NCBI GenBank assembly: GCA_002421905.1
Contig: DISK01000014.1
Location: forward strand, 62,001 to 126,000
Reading direction: 5' to 3'
Source: Micavibrio sp. UBA6212
GTDB lineage: Bacteria > Pseudomonadota > Alphaproteobacteria > Micavibrionales > Micavibrionaceae
Length of the DNA stretch: 64,000 nucleotides
Numbering within the stretch: the first letter of the stretch is position 1; each line of letters begins with the position of its first letter. Positions 17,113 through 25,881 of the stretch are shown here, piece by piece. Below the pieces are notes generated by a model. That model was not told the origin of the DNA and did not search any database. It worked only from the letters and a program-made list of their open reading frames with translations. The position numbers and the translations under genes were made by a program.

Positions 17113-17373
17113 ATGAGCGCAATCACAACGCTTTCCAGTCAACCAACAGCGACACCGCTGACCCAGCAGTTGAGAAATGACACCGCGACCGAGTTTGGCC
17201 TTAAAAACCGTGACACCTCGAAAGAGCGGATCGCCGGCATGCAAGCAGCAGGAGACCGCGTCTCCTCCGCAAACCAGAATGCAACAAGCCTGACACTGGC
17301 GAGCAATAAGACTGAAAATAATCCAACCAAAACAAGCACTCAACGAGGCTCTTTGGTTGATCTATCCGTATAG
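17113..17373 (+). CDS. small hydrophilic unknown protein
   Basis: An 86-residue Ser/Thr/Asn-rich protein, probably disordered in its second half (NQNATSLTLASNKTENNPTKTSTQR). The sequence matches nothing I can name. A ribosome site AAGGGTAAGG lies upstream and a good terminator follows, so it appears to be a genuine single-gene unit. Confidence 0.55.
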   Translation: MSAITTLSSQPTATPLTQQLRNDTATEFGLKNRDTSKERIAGMQAAGDRVSSANQNATSLTLASNKTENNPTKTSTQRGSLVDLSV

Positions 17374-17428
17374 TTTTTGGGAAAACCGGATAAATAAGAA
17401 TATATTCACATAGTGATTGAATTTTTAT

Positions 17429-17468
17429 AGTCCCTTTTTATTCTGAACAAGAAAAAAAGGGCTTTTTT
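17429..17468 (+). terminator. Rho-independent terminator
   Basis: AGTCCCTTTTT (17429-17439) pairs with AAAAAGGGCT and runs into six T residues. It ends the small gene before the rpsB unit. Confidence 0.8.
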
Positions 17469-17515
17469 GCTTGCATTGACGGGGCAAAGCCCCTATAAAC
17501 AGCGTCAATTCACAT

Positions 17516-17593
17516 ACAGGGCTGGGCGGATAAGGCAGACAAATCTTATTCAACCCTACCGGTGTGACGAATGGTTCGTCATCACAACCCTGT
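17516..17593 (+). promoter_or_regulatory. structured leader of rpsB, candidate S2 autoregulatory element
   Basis: ACAGGG (17516-17521) pairs with CCCTGT (17588-17593), enclosing two hairpins: GATAAG/CTTATT (17529-17534, 17545-17550) and TGACGAA/TTCGTCA with a TGG loop (17565-17581). This gives a three-way junction ending 31 nt before the rpsB ATG. Leader-mediated autoregulation by S2 is known in other bacteria; its presence here is inference from structure and position. Confidence 0.5.
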
Positions 17594-17624
17594 AGAGGCT
17601 AAACCGGAAAAAGGAGCTAAAATA

Positions 17625-18431
17625 ATGGCAATGCCAGAAGTCAACATGCGCGAACTGCTCGAAGCAGGCGTACACTTTGGACACCACACCCGTCGCTGGA
17701 ACCCGCAAATGCGTCCGTTCATCTTCGGCGTTCGTAACGGTGTTCACATTCTCGACCTTCAACAAACCGTACCAATGCTGGATCAGGCTTTGCGCACTTT
17801 GCGTGAAATCGTGGCCAATGGCGGTCGTGTTCTGTTCGTCGGAACCAAACGTCAGGCACAATCCACTGTTGCCGAAGCTGCAAAACGCTGTGGTCAATAC
17901 TACGTCAACCACCGCTGGTTGGGTGGCATGATGACCAACTGGAAAACAGTGACCAACTCGATCAATCGTTTGAAAGAGCTGGAAAACATTTTCTCTCATG
18001 ACAAAGTCCCTTACTCCAAAAAAGAAATTTTGATGTTGCGTCGTGAAATGGAAAAACTGAAACTGTCCATCGGCGGTATCAAGGATATGGCTGGTCAACC
18101 TGATGCAATTTTCATCATCGACACCAACAAAGAAGACATCGCAGTTAAAGAAGCCAACAAGCTGGGTATTCCTGTGATTGCTATTCTCGACAGCAACTCC
18201 TGCCCTGATGGAATCGACTTCCCTATTCCAGGTAACGATGATGCTTTGCGCGCAATCGAATTGTATTGCAACCTTGTATCTTCCGCGATTTTGGATGGTA
18301 TTCAGGCAGAAATGTCTTCCAAAGGAAAAGATCTCGGCGAAGCAGAAACTGTGGAAGTAACTCTTCCAGCAGCAGCAAATTCCGCTGAAACTCTGGAAGA
18401 ATCCGAGAAAAAAGCTGCGGCAACCGCCTAG
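17625..18431 (+). CDS. rpsB: 30S ribosomal protein S2
   Basis: Small-subunit protein needed for S1 binding and translation initiation. The N-terminal signature MRELLEAGVHFGHHTRRWNP is followed by MRPFIFGVRNGVHILDL and WLGGMMTNWKTV, then the C-terminal IPVIAILDSNSCPD. 268 residues with an Ala/Glu-rich tail. The ATG at 17625 has AAGGAGCT upstream. It leads an operon with tsf 83 nt downstream, the arrangement conserved through bacteria, here continuing to pyrH and frr. Confidence 0.98.
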   Translation: MAMPEVNMRELLEAGVHFGHHTRRWNPQMRPFIFGVRNGVHILDLQQTVPMLDQALRTLREIVANGGRVLFVGTKRQAQSTVAEAAKRCGQYYVNHRWLGGMMTNWKTVTNSINRLKELENIFSHDKVPYSKKEILMLRREMEKLKLSIGGIKDMAGQPDAIFIIDTNKEDIAVKEANKLGIPVIAILDSNSCPDGIDFPIPGNDDALRAIELYCNLVSSAILDGIQAEMSSKGKDLGEAETVEVTLPAAANSAETLEESEKKAAATA

Positions 18432-18514
18432 TAAAATTCGAAGAGGGGCTTTTAAGTCCCCTCTTCCCTTATTAAAAATATGATGATGAACCCCGAAACA
18501 AAATGAGGATAAAG

Positions 18515-19444
18515 ATGGCTGATATTACAGCATCAATGGTAAAAGAACTCCGTGAAAAAACCGGCGCTGGTATGATGGACGCAAAGAACGCTTTGGTCGA
18601 ATGCGCAGGTGATATGGAAGCTTCAGTAGATTGGCTTCGTAAAAAAGGTTTGGCTAAAGCTGCCAAAAAATCCGGACGCACAGCTGCTGAAGGTCTGGTT
18701 GCTGTTGCAGCTGCCCAAAATGGTCTCGAAGCCGCTCTGGTAGAAATTAACGCAGAAACCGATTTCGTGGGTCGTAATGAACAATTCCAGAACTTCGTGA
18801 AAAAAGCTGCAACGATTGCCCTTTCAACTGACGGCGCAACCGAGTCTCTGGCGAATGCCGCCTTCGAAGCTGGCAAAAACACAGCAGAAGCATTGACGGC
18901 CCTGATCGCAACCATTGGCGAAAACATGTCCTTGCGTCGCGCGACCAAACTGGCCGTTTCACAAGGTTATGTGGCATCTTACGTTCACAATGCGATTGCC
19001 CCGAACTTGGGTAAAATCGGCGTTCTGGTTGCCCTCGAATCCGCTGCCCCTGCAGAAGCCCTGCAAACTTTGGGTAAACAACTGGCGATGCATGTTGCTG
19101 CTGCCGCTCCTGAATTTCTGGATGTTGCCAGTGTTGATCCTGCCGCGGCAGAACGTGAGAAAAACGTTCAACGCGAGACCGCTTTGGCATCCGGCAAACC
19201 TGCCGAGATTGTTGAAAAAATGCTCGAAGGCCGTATGCGCAAATACTACGAAGAAGTCTGCATGATGGAACAAGCGTTCATTATGGATCCTGAGACAAAA
19301 ATCTCTGCCCTGCTCGACAAAGCTGGCAAAGAAGCCGGAAGCCCGATTAAATTGGCTGCATTCTCCCGCTTTGTATTGGGTGAAGGCATCGAAAAAGAAG
19401 AAACCGACTTTGCTGCTGAAGTGGCGGCTGCCGTTAACGGTTAA
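18515..19444 (+). CDS. tsf: elongation factor Ts
   Basis: Guanine-nucleotide exchange factor for EF-Tu. The N-terminal UBA-like domain has VKELREKTGAGMMDAKNAL, then the catalytic motif VEINAETDFVGRNEQF contacting EF-Tu. 309 residues with both core subdomains and the C-terminal module. The ATG at 18515 has TGAGGAT upstream. Followed by a terminator before pyrH. Confidence 0.98.
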   Translation: MADITASMVKELREKTGAGMMDAKNALVECAGDMEASVDWLRKKGLAKAAKKSGRTAAEGLVAVAAAQNGLEAALVEINAETDFVGRNEQFQNFVKKAATIALSTDGATESLANAAFEAGKNTAEALTALIATIGENMSLRRATKLAVSQGYVASYVHNAIAPNLGKIGVLVALESAAPAEALQTLGKQLAMHVAAAAPEFLDVASVDPAAAEREKNVQRETALASGKPAEIVEKMLEGRMRKYYEEVCMMEQAFIMDPETKISALLDKAGKEAGSPIKLAAFSRFVLGEGIEKEETDFAAEVAAAVNG

Positions 19445-19469
19445 TATTTTTTCGACCAAAGAATTAAGG

Positions 19470-19496
19470 AAGCCGGCCATTTGGTCGGCTTTTTTG
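19470..19496 (+). terminator. terminator after tsf
   Basis: AAGCCGGCCA and TGGTCGGCTT form a near-perfect stem with a very short loop, followed by TTTTT. It separates rpsB-tsf from pyrH and may be partly read through. Confidence 0.8.
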
Positions 19497-19574
19497 TGTA
19501 CCAAGTGACCGAATTTCTTGCATTTTTTCGCGTCAGTGGTATGACTTGTGCGAAATTCAAAAAAGGAAATAGAG

Positions 19575-20339
19575 ATGCCCGCCATGCCCGCGATAAAAGA
19601 CGAGATCCGCACTGAATCCTCTGCCAAACCAAAATACAAACGCGTATTATTAAAAATGTCTGGAGAGGCTCTGATGGGGCCCAAGGAATTTGGGCTTGAT
19701 CCTGAAACCGTGGCGCGGATCGCCAATGACGTCAAAGAAGTCGTGGATATGGGGATTGAGGTTTGTATCGTCGTCGGCGCAGGAAATATCTTCCGTGGCG
19801 TATCAGGGGCATCAAACGGAATGGATCGTACCACCGCCGACCACATGGGAATGTTGGGAATTGTCATCAACGCTTTGTGCGTCCAGAACGCTCTCGAAAA
19901 TGTTGGGATTAAAACCCGCGTTCAATCCGCTATCCAGATGGATCAGGTCTGCGAACCTTATATCCGCCGCAAAGCCATCCGCCACATGGAAAAAGGCCGC
20001 GTGGTTATTTTCGCAGCCGGAACCGGTAACCCCTACTTCACTTCTGACACGGGCGCGGCACTGCGGGCGTCCGAGATGAACTGTGACCTGATTGCCAAAG
20101 GAACCAAGGTCAACGGAATCTATACCGCTGATCCGTTCAAAGACCCTGATGCTAAAAAATACGATCATCTGACCTATATGGATATCCTGACCAAAGATTT
20201 GAAGGTGATGGATGCCACGGCTGTTTCTCTGGCCCGTGAAAATAAAATTCCGGTTATGGTTTTCTCGATCCGCGAACACGGAAATTTTGCCAAGGTTATG
20301 AGAGGCGATGGCGATTACACCATCGTCAGTGATAAATAA
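19575..20339 (+). CDS. pyrH: UMP kinase
   Basis: Phosphorylates UMP to UDP with ATP; a hexameric amino-acid-kinase-fold enzyme distinct from eukaryotic UMP kinases. Motifs: RVLLKMSGEAL near the N-terminus, VCIVVGAGNIFRG, MGMLGIVINALCVQNAL and AAGTGNPYFTSDTGAALRA for substrate and phosphate binding. A 254-residue product from the ATG at 19575, which has AGGAAA before it; a GTG at 19548 is less likely. The N-terminus is about 20 residues longer than in E. coli. Confidence 0.97.
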   Translation: MPAMPAIKDEIRTESSAKPKYKRVLLKMSGEALMGPKEFGLDPETVARIANDVKEVVDMGIEVCIVVGAGNIFRGVSGASNGMDRTTADHMGMLGIVINALCVQNALENVGIKTRVQSAIQMDQVCEPYIRRKAIRHMEKGRVVIFAAGTGNPYFTSDTGAALRASEMNCDLIAKGTKVNGIYTADPFKDPDAKKYDHLTYMDILTKDLKVMDATAVSLARENKIPVMVFSIREHGNFAKVMRGDGDYTIVSDK

Positions 20340-20374
20340 GACCTCAAAAACAAAAAAAAGAAAAGGACGTAAGA

Positions 20375-20929
20375 ATGGCTATTGATATGAACGACCTCAA
20401 ATCCCGCATGCAAGGCGCTGTTGATATGTTGGAAAAAGAATATACAGGCCTGCGGACAGGCCGCGCATCTGTCCATATGCTCGAACCCGTTGTCGTTGAT
20501 GTGTACGGTGCCAAAATGCCCCTCAATCAGGTGGCCACCGTTGGCGTTCCGGAATCACGCCTTCTCTCGGTTCAGGTCTGGGACATGAACAACACCAAGG
20601 CCGTTGAAAAAGCGATCCGTGATTCAGGTCTGGGACTGAACCCTCAGGCCGAAGGTTCTTTGATCCGTGTGCCGGTTCCTGAACTCTCGACCGAACGCCG
20701 GACGGAACTCCAGAAAGTTGCCGGAAAATATGCCGAACAAGCCCGCATCGCGATCCGTAACATTCGCCGTGATGGGATGGACATCCTGAAAAAGGCAGAA
20801 AAAGAGAACGAGATTTCAGAAGACGAACATAAAAAAATGTCGGATGAAGTTCAAAAATTGACTGACCAGTACATCAAGATTGTCGATGACCATCTATCCA
20901 AGAAAGAATCCGACGTGATGAAAGTCTAG
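20375..20929 (+). CDS. frr: ribosome recycling factor
   Basis: Splits post-termination ribosomes together with EF-G. The 184-residue length is standard. Typical features: an N-terminal helix with GAVDMLEKEYTGLRTGRAS, and the helix-bundle segment IRVPVPELSTERRTELQKVAGKYAEQARIAIRNIRRDG. A Lys/Glu-rich C-terminus. The ATG has AGGACG upstream. It lies 35 nt after pyrH, as in most bacteria. Confidence 0.98.
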   Translation: MAIDMNDLKSRMQGAVDMLEKEYTGLRTGRASVHMLEPVVVDVYGAKMPLNQVATVGVPESRLLSVQVWDMNNTKAVEKAIRDSGLGLNPQAEGSLIRVPVPELSTERRTELQKVAGKYAEQARIAIRNIRRDGMDILKKAEKENEISEDEHKKMSDEVQKLTDQYIKIVDDHLSKKESDVMKV

Positions 20930-20943
20930 AGAAGAGATAAGTC

Positions 20944-21684
20944 TTGAAACAGCCTGAAAATCCGAACCTGAACATCCCCACACACATTGCCGTCATTATG
21001 GATGGCAATGGACGGTGGGCTGCTGCGCGTGGGTTGCCTCGCACGATGGGACACCAACGAGGCAGTGAAGCCGTCAAGCGCATCACGCATGCCGCAGCCG
21101 AACTGGGGGTCAAATACCTGACCCTGTTTGGTTTCTCGTCAGAAAATTGGTCGCGTCCGGAAAGTGAAGTCAAGGAATTGATGAAACTTTTGCGATCCTA
21201 TTTGCGGTCTGAAACTGCCGAACTGCATAAGAACGACATCCGCTTGCGCGTCATCGGAAACCGCCGTGATTTCGATCAGGACATTATTGACCTGATTGAT
21301 AACGCCGAACGCCTGACCGCAGACAACCGCAAGATCACGCTGGTTATGGCGCTCAACTATGGCGGACGTAACGATATTTTGCATGCCGCCAATGCGCTTG
21401 CAGATTACGCAGCAAGAGAGAAACGCAAACTCTCGGAAGAGGAAGTCGAAGCTCTGTTCCCGCAATTCCTGATGACTTCCGGAATTCCCGACCCCGACCT
21501 GATGATCCGCACCAGTGGCGAACAACGTATTTCAAATTTTCTGCTCTGGCCCTGCGCCTATACCGAATTTGTGTTCACCAACACACTCTGGCCAGATTTT
21601 GACAAGCAATCCTTGGAACAAGCCATTGAGGAATATAACCGGCGCGATCGGCGCTTTGGCAATATTGCCTCAACAAAACGCTAA
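20944..21684 (+). CDS. uppS: undecaprenyl (di-trans,poly-cis) diphosphate synthase
   Basis: cis-Prenyltransferase that extends farnesyl diphosphate with isopentenyl diphosphate to the C55 lipid carrier for cell-wall and LPS synthesis. The catalytic Asp sits in HIAVIMDGNGRWA, followed by GHQRGSEAVK, FGFSSENWSRP and the C-terminal DLMIRTSGEQRISNFLLWPCAYTEF-type dimer region (here in shorter pieces). 246 residues. Start is TTG with GAAGAGAT before it. It draws on the product of ispA elsewhere in this window. Confidence 0.97.
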   Translation: MKQPENPNLNIPTHIAVIMDGNGRWAAARGLPRTMGHQRGSEAVKRITHAAAELGVKYLTLFGFSSENWSRPESEVKELMKLLRSYLRSETAELHKNDIRLRVIGNRRDFDQDIIDLIDNAERLTADNRKITLVMALNYGGRNDILHAANALADYAAREKRKLSEEEVEALFPQFLMTSGIPDPDLMIRTSGEQRISNFLLWPCAYTEFVFTNTLWPDFDKQSLEQAIEEYNRRDRRFGNIASTKR

Positions 21685-21705
21685 AGGTAACGCGAAAGGT
21701 ATCGC

Positions 21706-22407
21706 ATGATCCACGCACGCCCCCAATCATCTCTATCGTTAAGGATTTTATCTTCCATCGTCCTGATTCCTCTGGTGATCGGGGTGATGTATTGGGGCGG
21801 TTGGGGATACGGCGTTCTGCTTGCCGCCTGCATCGGGGTTGCAGTTGCAGAATGGATGCACCTCACTGTCAAAATCACTCCCAAGCTCTGGAAGCGCGTT
21901 GCTCTGGGCGTAATCGGCATCATATATCTTGAACTGTCATTTATTGAGATGGCATGGCTGCGCCTGTGGCTGGCTGACGGATTTGAATGGATCCTGTTTT
22001 TGTTCCTGACGATCTGGTCAAGCGACACACTGGCTTTCATCTTTGGTAAAAATTTCAAAGGGCCCAAAATGACCCCGACCATCAGCCCCAACAAAACATG
22101 GTCAGGTTATGCAGGCGCTCTTCTTGGGCCCGCCCTGACCCTCTCCGTGTGCCTCCACATTCTGACTCCTGACAGCTTGATAGGCCACACGCCGTCCCTG
22201 ATCTCAACCATGATCGTAGGGGCCGCCATAGGCATCACCGGACAATCCGGAGATTTAATGATCTCGCTGATGAAACGCAAAGCAGGAGTCAAAGACACGG
22301 GCAACCTGATCCCCGGGCATGGCGGAATCCTTGACCGCATCGACGCCCTATTACTCGTCTTGCCAGTCTATTGCGCCTATCTCATATTTATTCATCCGGA
22401 TTTTTGA
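21706..22407 (+). CDS. cdsA: phosphatidate cytidylyltransferase
   Basis: Inner-membrane enzyme making CDP-diacylglycerol from CTP and phosphatidate. About six to seven membrane segments. The C-terminal CdsA signature is present as QSGDLMISLMKRKAGVKD followed by NLIPGHGGILDRID, including the paired metal-binding aspartates. At 233 residues it is at the short end of the family, missing one or two N-terminal helices of E. coli CdsA. Next to uppS as in many bacteria. Confidence 0.94.
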   Translation: MIHARPQSSLSLRILSSIVLIPLVIGVMYWGGWGYGVLLAACIGVAVAEWMHLTVKITPKLWKRVALGVIGIIYLELSFIEMAWLRLWLADGFEWILFLFLTIWSSDTLAFIFGKNFKGPKMTPTISPNKTWSGYAGALLGPALTLSVCLHILTPDSLIGHTPSLISTMIVGAAIGITGQSGDLMISLMKRKAGVKDTGNLIPGHGGILDRIDALLLVLPVYCAYLIFIHPDF

Positions 22408-22408
22408 G

Positions 22409-22804
22409 ATGATCGGCCCGCATGAAGGTAAAGAACTGGACTTAATGTTGAAAGGAGAAAAATCTTTCGCCATGTTCCATGACATTGAAAATACGGATCA
22501 GAATGCTCCAGAAGAAATCATCCCTGAAAAAGCTTTTGCCACTCATGTTAAATCTGGAAAAATCATTCGCAAAGAAAAATCCTTCAAGTCCAATAAATCT
22601 GATGACCTGATAAAATATGTCTGCTTTGCTCTCCCCGATCAAGTCTGGCGTATAGATACATTTTTCTGGATCAAAGAAGAATTTTTTAACGGAAACCAGT
22701 TCCCAGATGATGCTGACGATATCATCATCGGTCGCATGTTGGGATATAGCAATCAAGACATTAATGATTATTTAGTCAAGCTCAAGCAACGATTACATCT
22801 TTGA
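22409..22804 (+). CDS. conserved unknown cytoplasmic protein
   Basis: A 131-residue acidic protein. It begins HEGKELDLMLKGEKSFAMF, has IPEKAFATHVKSGKI in the middle, and ends with ALPDQVWRIDTFF...IIGRMLGYSNQDINDYL. I have no function for it, although its pattern seems to be shared by other alphaproteobacterial hypothetical proteins. The ATG is one base after the cdsA stop, implying coupling in the operon. Its 3' end overlaps a convergent gene by 12 bp. Confidence 0.68.
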   Translation: MIGPHEGKELDLMLKGEKSFAMFHDIENTDQNAPEEIIPEKAFATHVKSGKIIRKEKSFKSNKSDDLIKYVCFALPDQVWRIDTFFWIKEEFFNGNQFPDDADDIIIGRMLGYSNQDINDYLVKLKQRLHL

Positions 22805-23143
22805 ATCGCATTGAGGGCATAAATCTCCTTTTGATCCGCCATGAGGCCCTCCACACACAGTGCATCTTACTATAGGACTTCTGGCTGAAACTTTCAGTTC
22901 TTCATTTATAGCCTTCTCAGTTTCACCCTTTGGATTTACTATCCCATCAACTTTAATTTTTCTATCTTTCTGAAATTTTTCAATTGCTGAGAACATTCTT
23001 TCGTCGGGAAACTCTGTTATCCCATATTCGGGAGTATCATAATATCGGACAATATTTAGTGCTTTCTTCATATCCAGAACATCATTAAGATCTATACTTG
23101 CACTTCCTCTACGGATAGAATTCGACAAACTAATTGATTTCAT
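22793..23143 (-). CDS. peptidoglycan-binding-like domain plus zinc ribbon, unknown
   Basis: A 116-residue protein. Residues about 45-85 (DERMFSAIEKFQKDRKIKVDGIVNPKGET) resemble a PG_binding_1 three-helix domain. The C-terminus is a CxxC...CxxC zinc ribbon (CTVCGGPHGGSKGDLCPQC). There is no signal peptide, so the PG-binding-like fold may be serving another purpose. AAGGAG precedes the ATG. The role is unknown. Confidence 0.65.
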   Translation of the reverse strand: MKSISLSNSIRRGSASIDLNDVLDMKKALNIVRYYDTPEYGITEFPDERMFSAIEKFQKDRKIKVDGIVNPKGETEKAINEELKVSARSPIVRCTVCGGPHGGSKGDLCPQCDSKM

Positions 23144-23157
23144 ATAAAAGTCTCCTT

Positions 23158-23186
23158 AAAAATAAAGGCTCCCCGCGAGGGAAGCC
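23158..23186 (-). terminator. hairpin upstream of the zinc-ribbon gene, possible attenuator
   Basis: Read on the minus strand, GGCTTCCC pairs with GGGGAGCC around a short CGC loop and is followed by TTTATTTTTAAGGAG. It lies between any promoter for the 22793-23143 gene and its start, so it would act as a terminator or attenuator in the leader. Confidence 0.5.
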
Positions 23187-23261
23187 GTGTCAAGTTTTGG
23201 TTACAAATTTACTTTTGCTGTTTTTAATAATAAGAATTATTTCCTATTTGTCAAGAAGAAA

Positions 23262-24401
23262 ATGCTTATTAAAACCATCTCCATTCTCGGTTCAACAGGT
23301 TCCATCGGCACCAGCACGATTGATTTGATTGCACCCAATCCTGACCAGTTCAAAGTCTGCGCCCTGACCGCCGGAAAAAATGCCGATCTGTTGATTGAGC
23401 AAGCCCTGAAACTTGCTCCCGAATTTGTGGCCATTCAAGACGAAACCCAATTTGAAAAAGTTAAATCCGCCCTCGCTGGCACACAGACAAAAGTCGGCGC
23501 AGGCCGCACCGCCATTCTCGAAGCTGCGTCCATGGAAACTGATTTATGTATGGCGGCCATTGTCGGCATTGCGGGACTGGAACCTGTTCTTAAAGCCATC
23601 CCCAACACCAAAGCTCTGACCATTGCCAACAAAGAACCTTTGGTGGCAGCGGGCGAGCTGGTCTTATCCGAAGCCAAAAAGCACAATACAAAAATCCTCC
23701 CTGTGGACAGCGAACATAACGCCATTTTTCAAGTCTTTGAAAAGGCCAACCGCGCCCAGATTAAAAAGATTATCCTGACCGCATCTGGTGGCCCGTTCCG
23801 CACATGGACAAAAGACCAAATGGCAACAGCCACACCAGAACAAGCCATAGCGCACCCAAACTGGACAATGGGCGCGAAAATTTCGGTCGATAGCGCCAGC
23901 ATGATGAACAAAGCTCTGGAAGTTATCGAGGCTCATTACTTATTTGATATGCCCGCAAACCAAATAGATGTCTTGATCCACCCGCAATCTATCATTCATT
24001 CGATGGTCGAATATCTGGACGGATCAGTTCTGGCACAACTCGGCGCACCTGATATGCGTACGCCCATTGCCTACGCACTCGCCTACCCTGACCGCATGGC
24101 GACAACAGGCAAAACTCTGGATTGGAAAAATCTTTCAAAACTGGAATTCGAACAACCGGACACCGACCAATTCCCGTCAATTAAACTGGCTTACGATGCC
24201 CTTGCTGCCGGACAATCCGCATGCATCGGCATGAACGCCGCCAATGAAATCGCTGTCAAAAAATTCCTGAAAAGGGAAATCACCTTTGGCGAGATTATGC
24301 CTTTGGTCAAAAGAGGGCTGACATTTGCCACCGGAAAATCTGTCTCAACGCTGGAAGACATTATTGCCCTCGACCGTGAAACCAGACGTTCCCTCGCATA
24401 A
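23262..24401 (+). CDS. dxr: 1-deoxy-D-xylulose 5-phosphate reductoisomerase
   Basis: Second enzyme of the MEP isoprenoid pathway, converting DXP to MEP with NADPH. The N-terminal dinucleotide motif is ISILGSTGSIGTSTIDLI. The active-site region has TIANKEPLVAAGE and LPVDSEHNAIFQ, with the metal-binding Asp and Glu, then the flexible-loop region LTASGGPFRTW and SVDSASMMNKALEVIEAHYLF. 379 residues. The ATG at 23262 fits the family N-terminus; upstream in-frame codons are not conserved. Works with dxs and ispA at 48-51 kb. Confidence 0.96.
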   Translation: MLIKTISILGSTGSIGTSTIDLIAPNPDQFKVCALTAGKNADLLIEQALKLAPEFVAIQDETQFEKVKSALAGTQTKVGAGRTAILEAASMETDLCMAAIVGIAGLEPVLKAIPNTKALTIANKEPLVAAGELVLSEAKKHNTKILPVDSEHNAIFQVFEKANRAQIKKIILTASGGPFRTWTKDQMATATPEQAIAHPNWTMGAKISVDSASMMNKALEVIEAHYLFDMPANQIDVLIHPQSIIHSMVEYLDGSVLAQLGAPDMRTPIAYALAYPDRMATTGKTLDWKNLSKLEFEQPDTDQFPSIKLAYDALAAGQSACIGMNAANEIAVKKFLKREITFGEIMPLVKRGLTFATGKSVSTLEDIIALDRETRRSLA

Positions 24402-24410
24402 ATGATCTTG

Positions 24411-25691
24411 CTATTTTAACTTCAAGTTCCGCAGGACGGCAAAAGGATTATCATGATCCGCGGCTTCGGCAGAAAAAACTCGAGGTTCATTGCGGAACTC
24501 TTTCTTGTCTTTCTTTCGATCATCAAATTTCTTTTTCTTGAAATTTTTATGGTCGCCCTCATCTGATTTTTTAGCACCCTTGGCAGCATAACGTTCTTTC
24601 GGGAAAGATGGCTTATCCGCGTGTTCAGGTCGCGGCGACCGTTCAAACCGTGGACGACGTTCGGCTGCCTCAGAATGGATTTTACCACGACGCAGGAAAA
24701 AGAAATCCAACTCCGGCTTTTTCTGAGGCTCTTTTTTCTCTTTTACTTCTACTTTTACGTCTTCTGGCGCGGCTGCTTCTGGAGCTTCTGGAACTTCTGC
24801 AGGTTTTTCTTCAACCACACTCTCGACAACAGCAACAGACTCAACTGCCGAAGGAACATCATTGGCATTGGCAATCTCAGCAATTTCAGCAACAGGTTCC
24901 ACAACTGGCGGCGCTTCAATCCGTTTATGACCCATAGAATCCAGAATGGCATAAAGATCGACAATCGGACATCCCATCCATTCTGCCATAGAATGTTGGG
25001 CTTGAAACTTGCCACCCTTGGCACCGTCATAAACTGCATTAATCACACGATCCAGCATATCAATCCGGATCACGCGTGGCCCATAAAGCGGATAACCAAT
25101 CGCACGGTAAAAATCAGGGTTGGCCGTTGTGACATCGACCACAACCGACATCGCACCGTCTTTTGGTACGGGCGCAGGCAATGGCTGATCGTGGTACAAG
25201 CTCCACAACAACCCACGCAAGCGAACAGCTGCTGGCTTATTGAGATCAGGTAAAAAGATCAACAAGGGCCCAAGACGAACCTTTTTATCGCGCAACATTT
25301 TGCGCATCTCAGGATCAAGCAAAGCGATCTGGTCTTCGACATCGCCACGCGGGACAATTCCGGTACCAGAGAATAATTTCAAGGAAATGTTACGAACAGG
25401 TTCCGGAACAGACTCTGCCATGGCCTCATCTGACACCAAAGCAAATAGAGGTTCCAGAACAGTATAGATATGGGCCTTCAACCAGGTGGCCACATGAGCC
25501 TGCACAGCATTCGGGTCTTCACTTCCCAGATCACGCCCCGCAAGAATCTCCACCTCTGGAGCCAGTAAGCTCTCTCCCTTTTTTACAAAAGCCAGAGCCG
25601 CTCCCGGCAAGGGGTTTGTGGAATCCGGCTGGAAGAAAATTTGCCCGTCATCAGCGAGGGTAAATTGTTTAGAGATAGCAGACAAAATCAT
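24411..25691 (-). CDS. stand-alone C-terminal region of alphaproteobacterial helicase-related protein
   Basis: About 426 residues. Residues about 40-200 (EVEILAGRDLGSE..., LKAHIYTVLEPLFAL, GTGIVPRGDVEDQIALLDPEMRKMLRDKKVRLGPLLIFLP in parts, KPAAVRLRGLLWSL) resemble the region that follows the DEAD/DEAH helicase domains of a large alphaproteobacterial helicase-related protein. No Walker A, DExH or other helicase motif is present here. The second half is a long Pro/Glu/Ala then Lys/Arg-rich linker ending DNPFAVLRNLKLK, as in the large protein. RNA binding is likely; the missing helicase part is not adjacent. The GTG at 25706 is an alternative start. Confidence 0.62.
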   Translation of the reverse strand: MILSAISKQFTLADDGQIFFQPDSTNPLPGAALAFVKKGESLLAPEVEILAGRDLGSEDPNAVQAHVATWLKAHIYTVLEPLFALVSDEAMAESVPEPVRNISLKLFSGTGIVPRGDVEDQIALLDPEMRKMLRDKKVRLGPLLIFLPDLNKPAAVRLRGLLWSLYHDQPLPAPVPKDGAMSVVVDVTTANPDFYRAIGYPLYGPRVIRIDMLDRVINAVYDGAKGGKFQAQHSMAEWMGCPIVDLYAILDSMGHKRIEAPPVVEPVAEIAEIANANDVPSAVESVAVVESVVEEKPAEVPEAPEAAAPEDVKVEVKEKKEPQKKPELDFFFLRRGKIHSEAAERRPRFERSPRPEHADKPSFPKERYAAKGAKKSDEGDHKNFKKKKFDDRKKDKKEFRNEPRVFSAEAADHDNPFAVLRNLKLK

Positions 25692-25881
25692 GGTTGAAAT
25701 ACACACCCTGAAAAATTGGAAACAAGGGAAACTTATAGCCCCAAACAGCCTTCAATCCAAGCAAAAAGGCATAAAATGGAAAATATTTTTGTATTGGGAC
25801 ACAGCCAGAAAAAACTGCTAAACTGCCCCACGCAATATATCAAAACTTCAGGCGAAACACCGATCAAGTACAGGAAAAACC

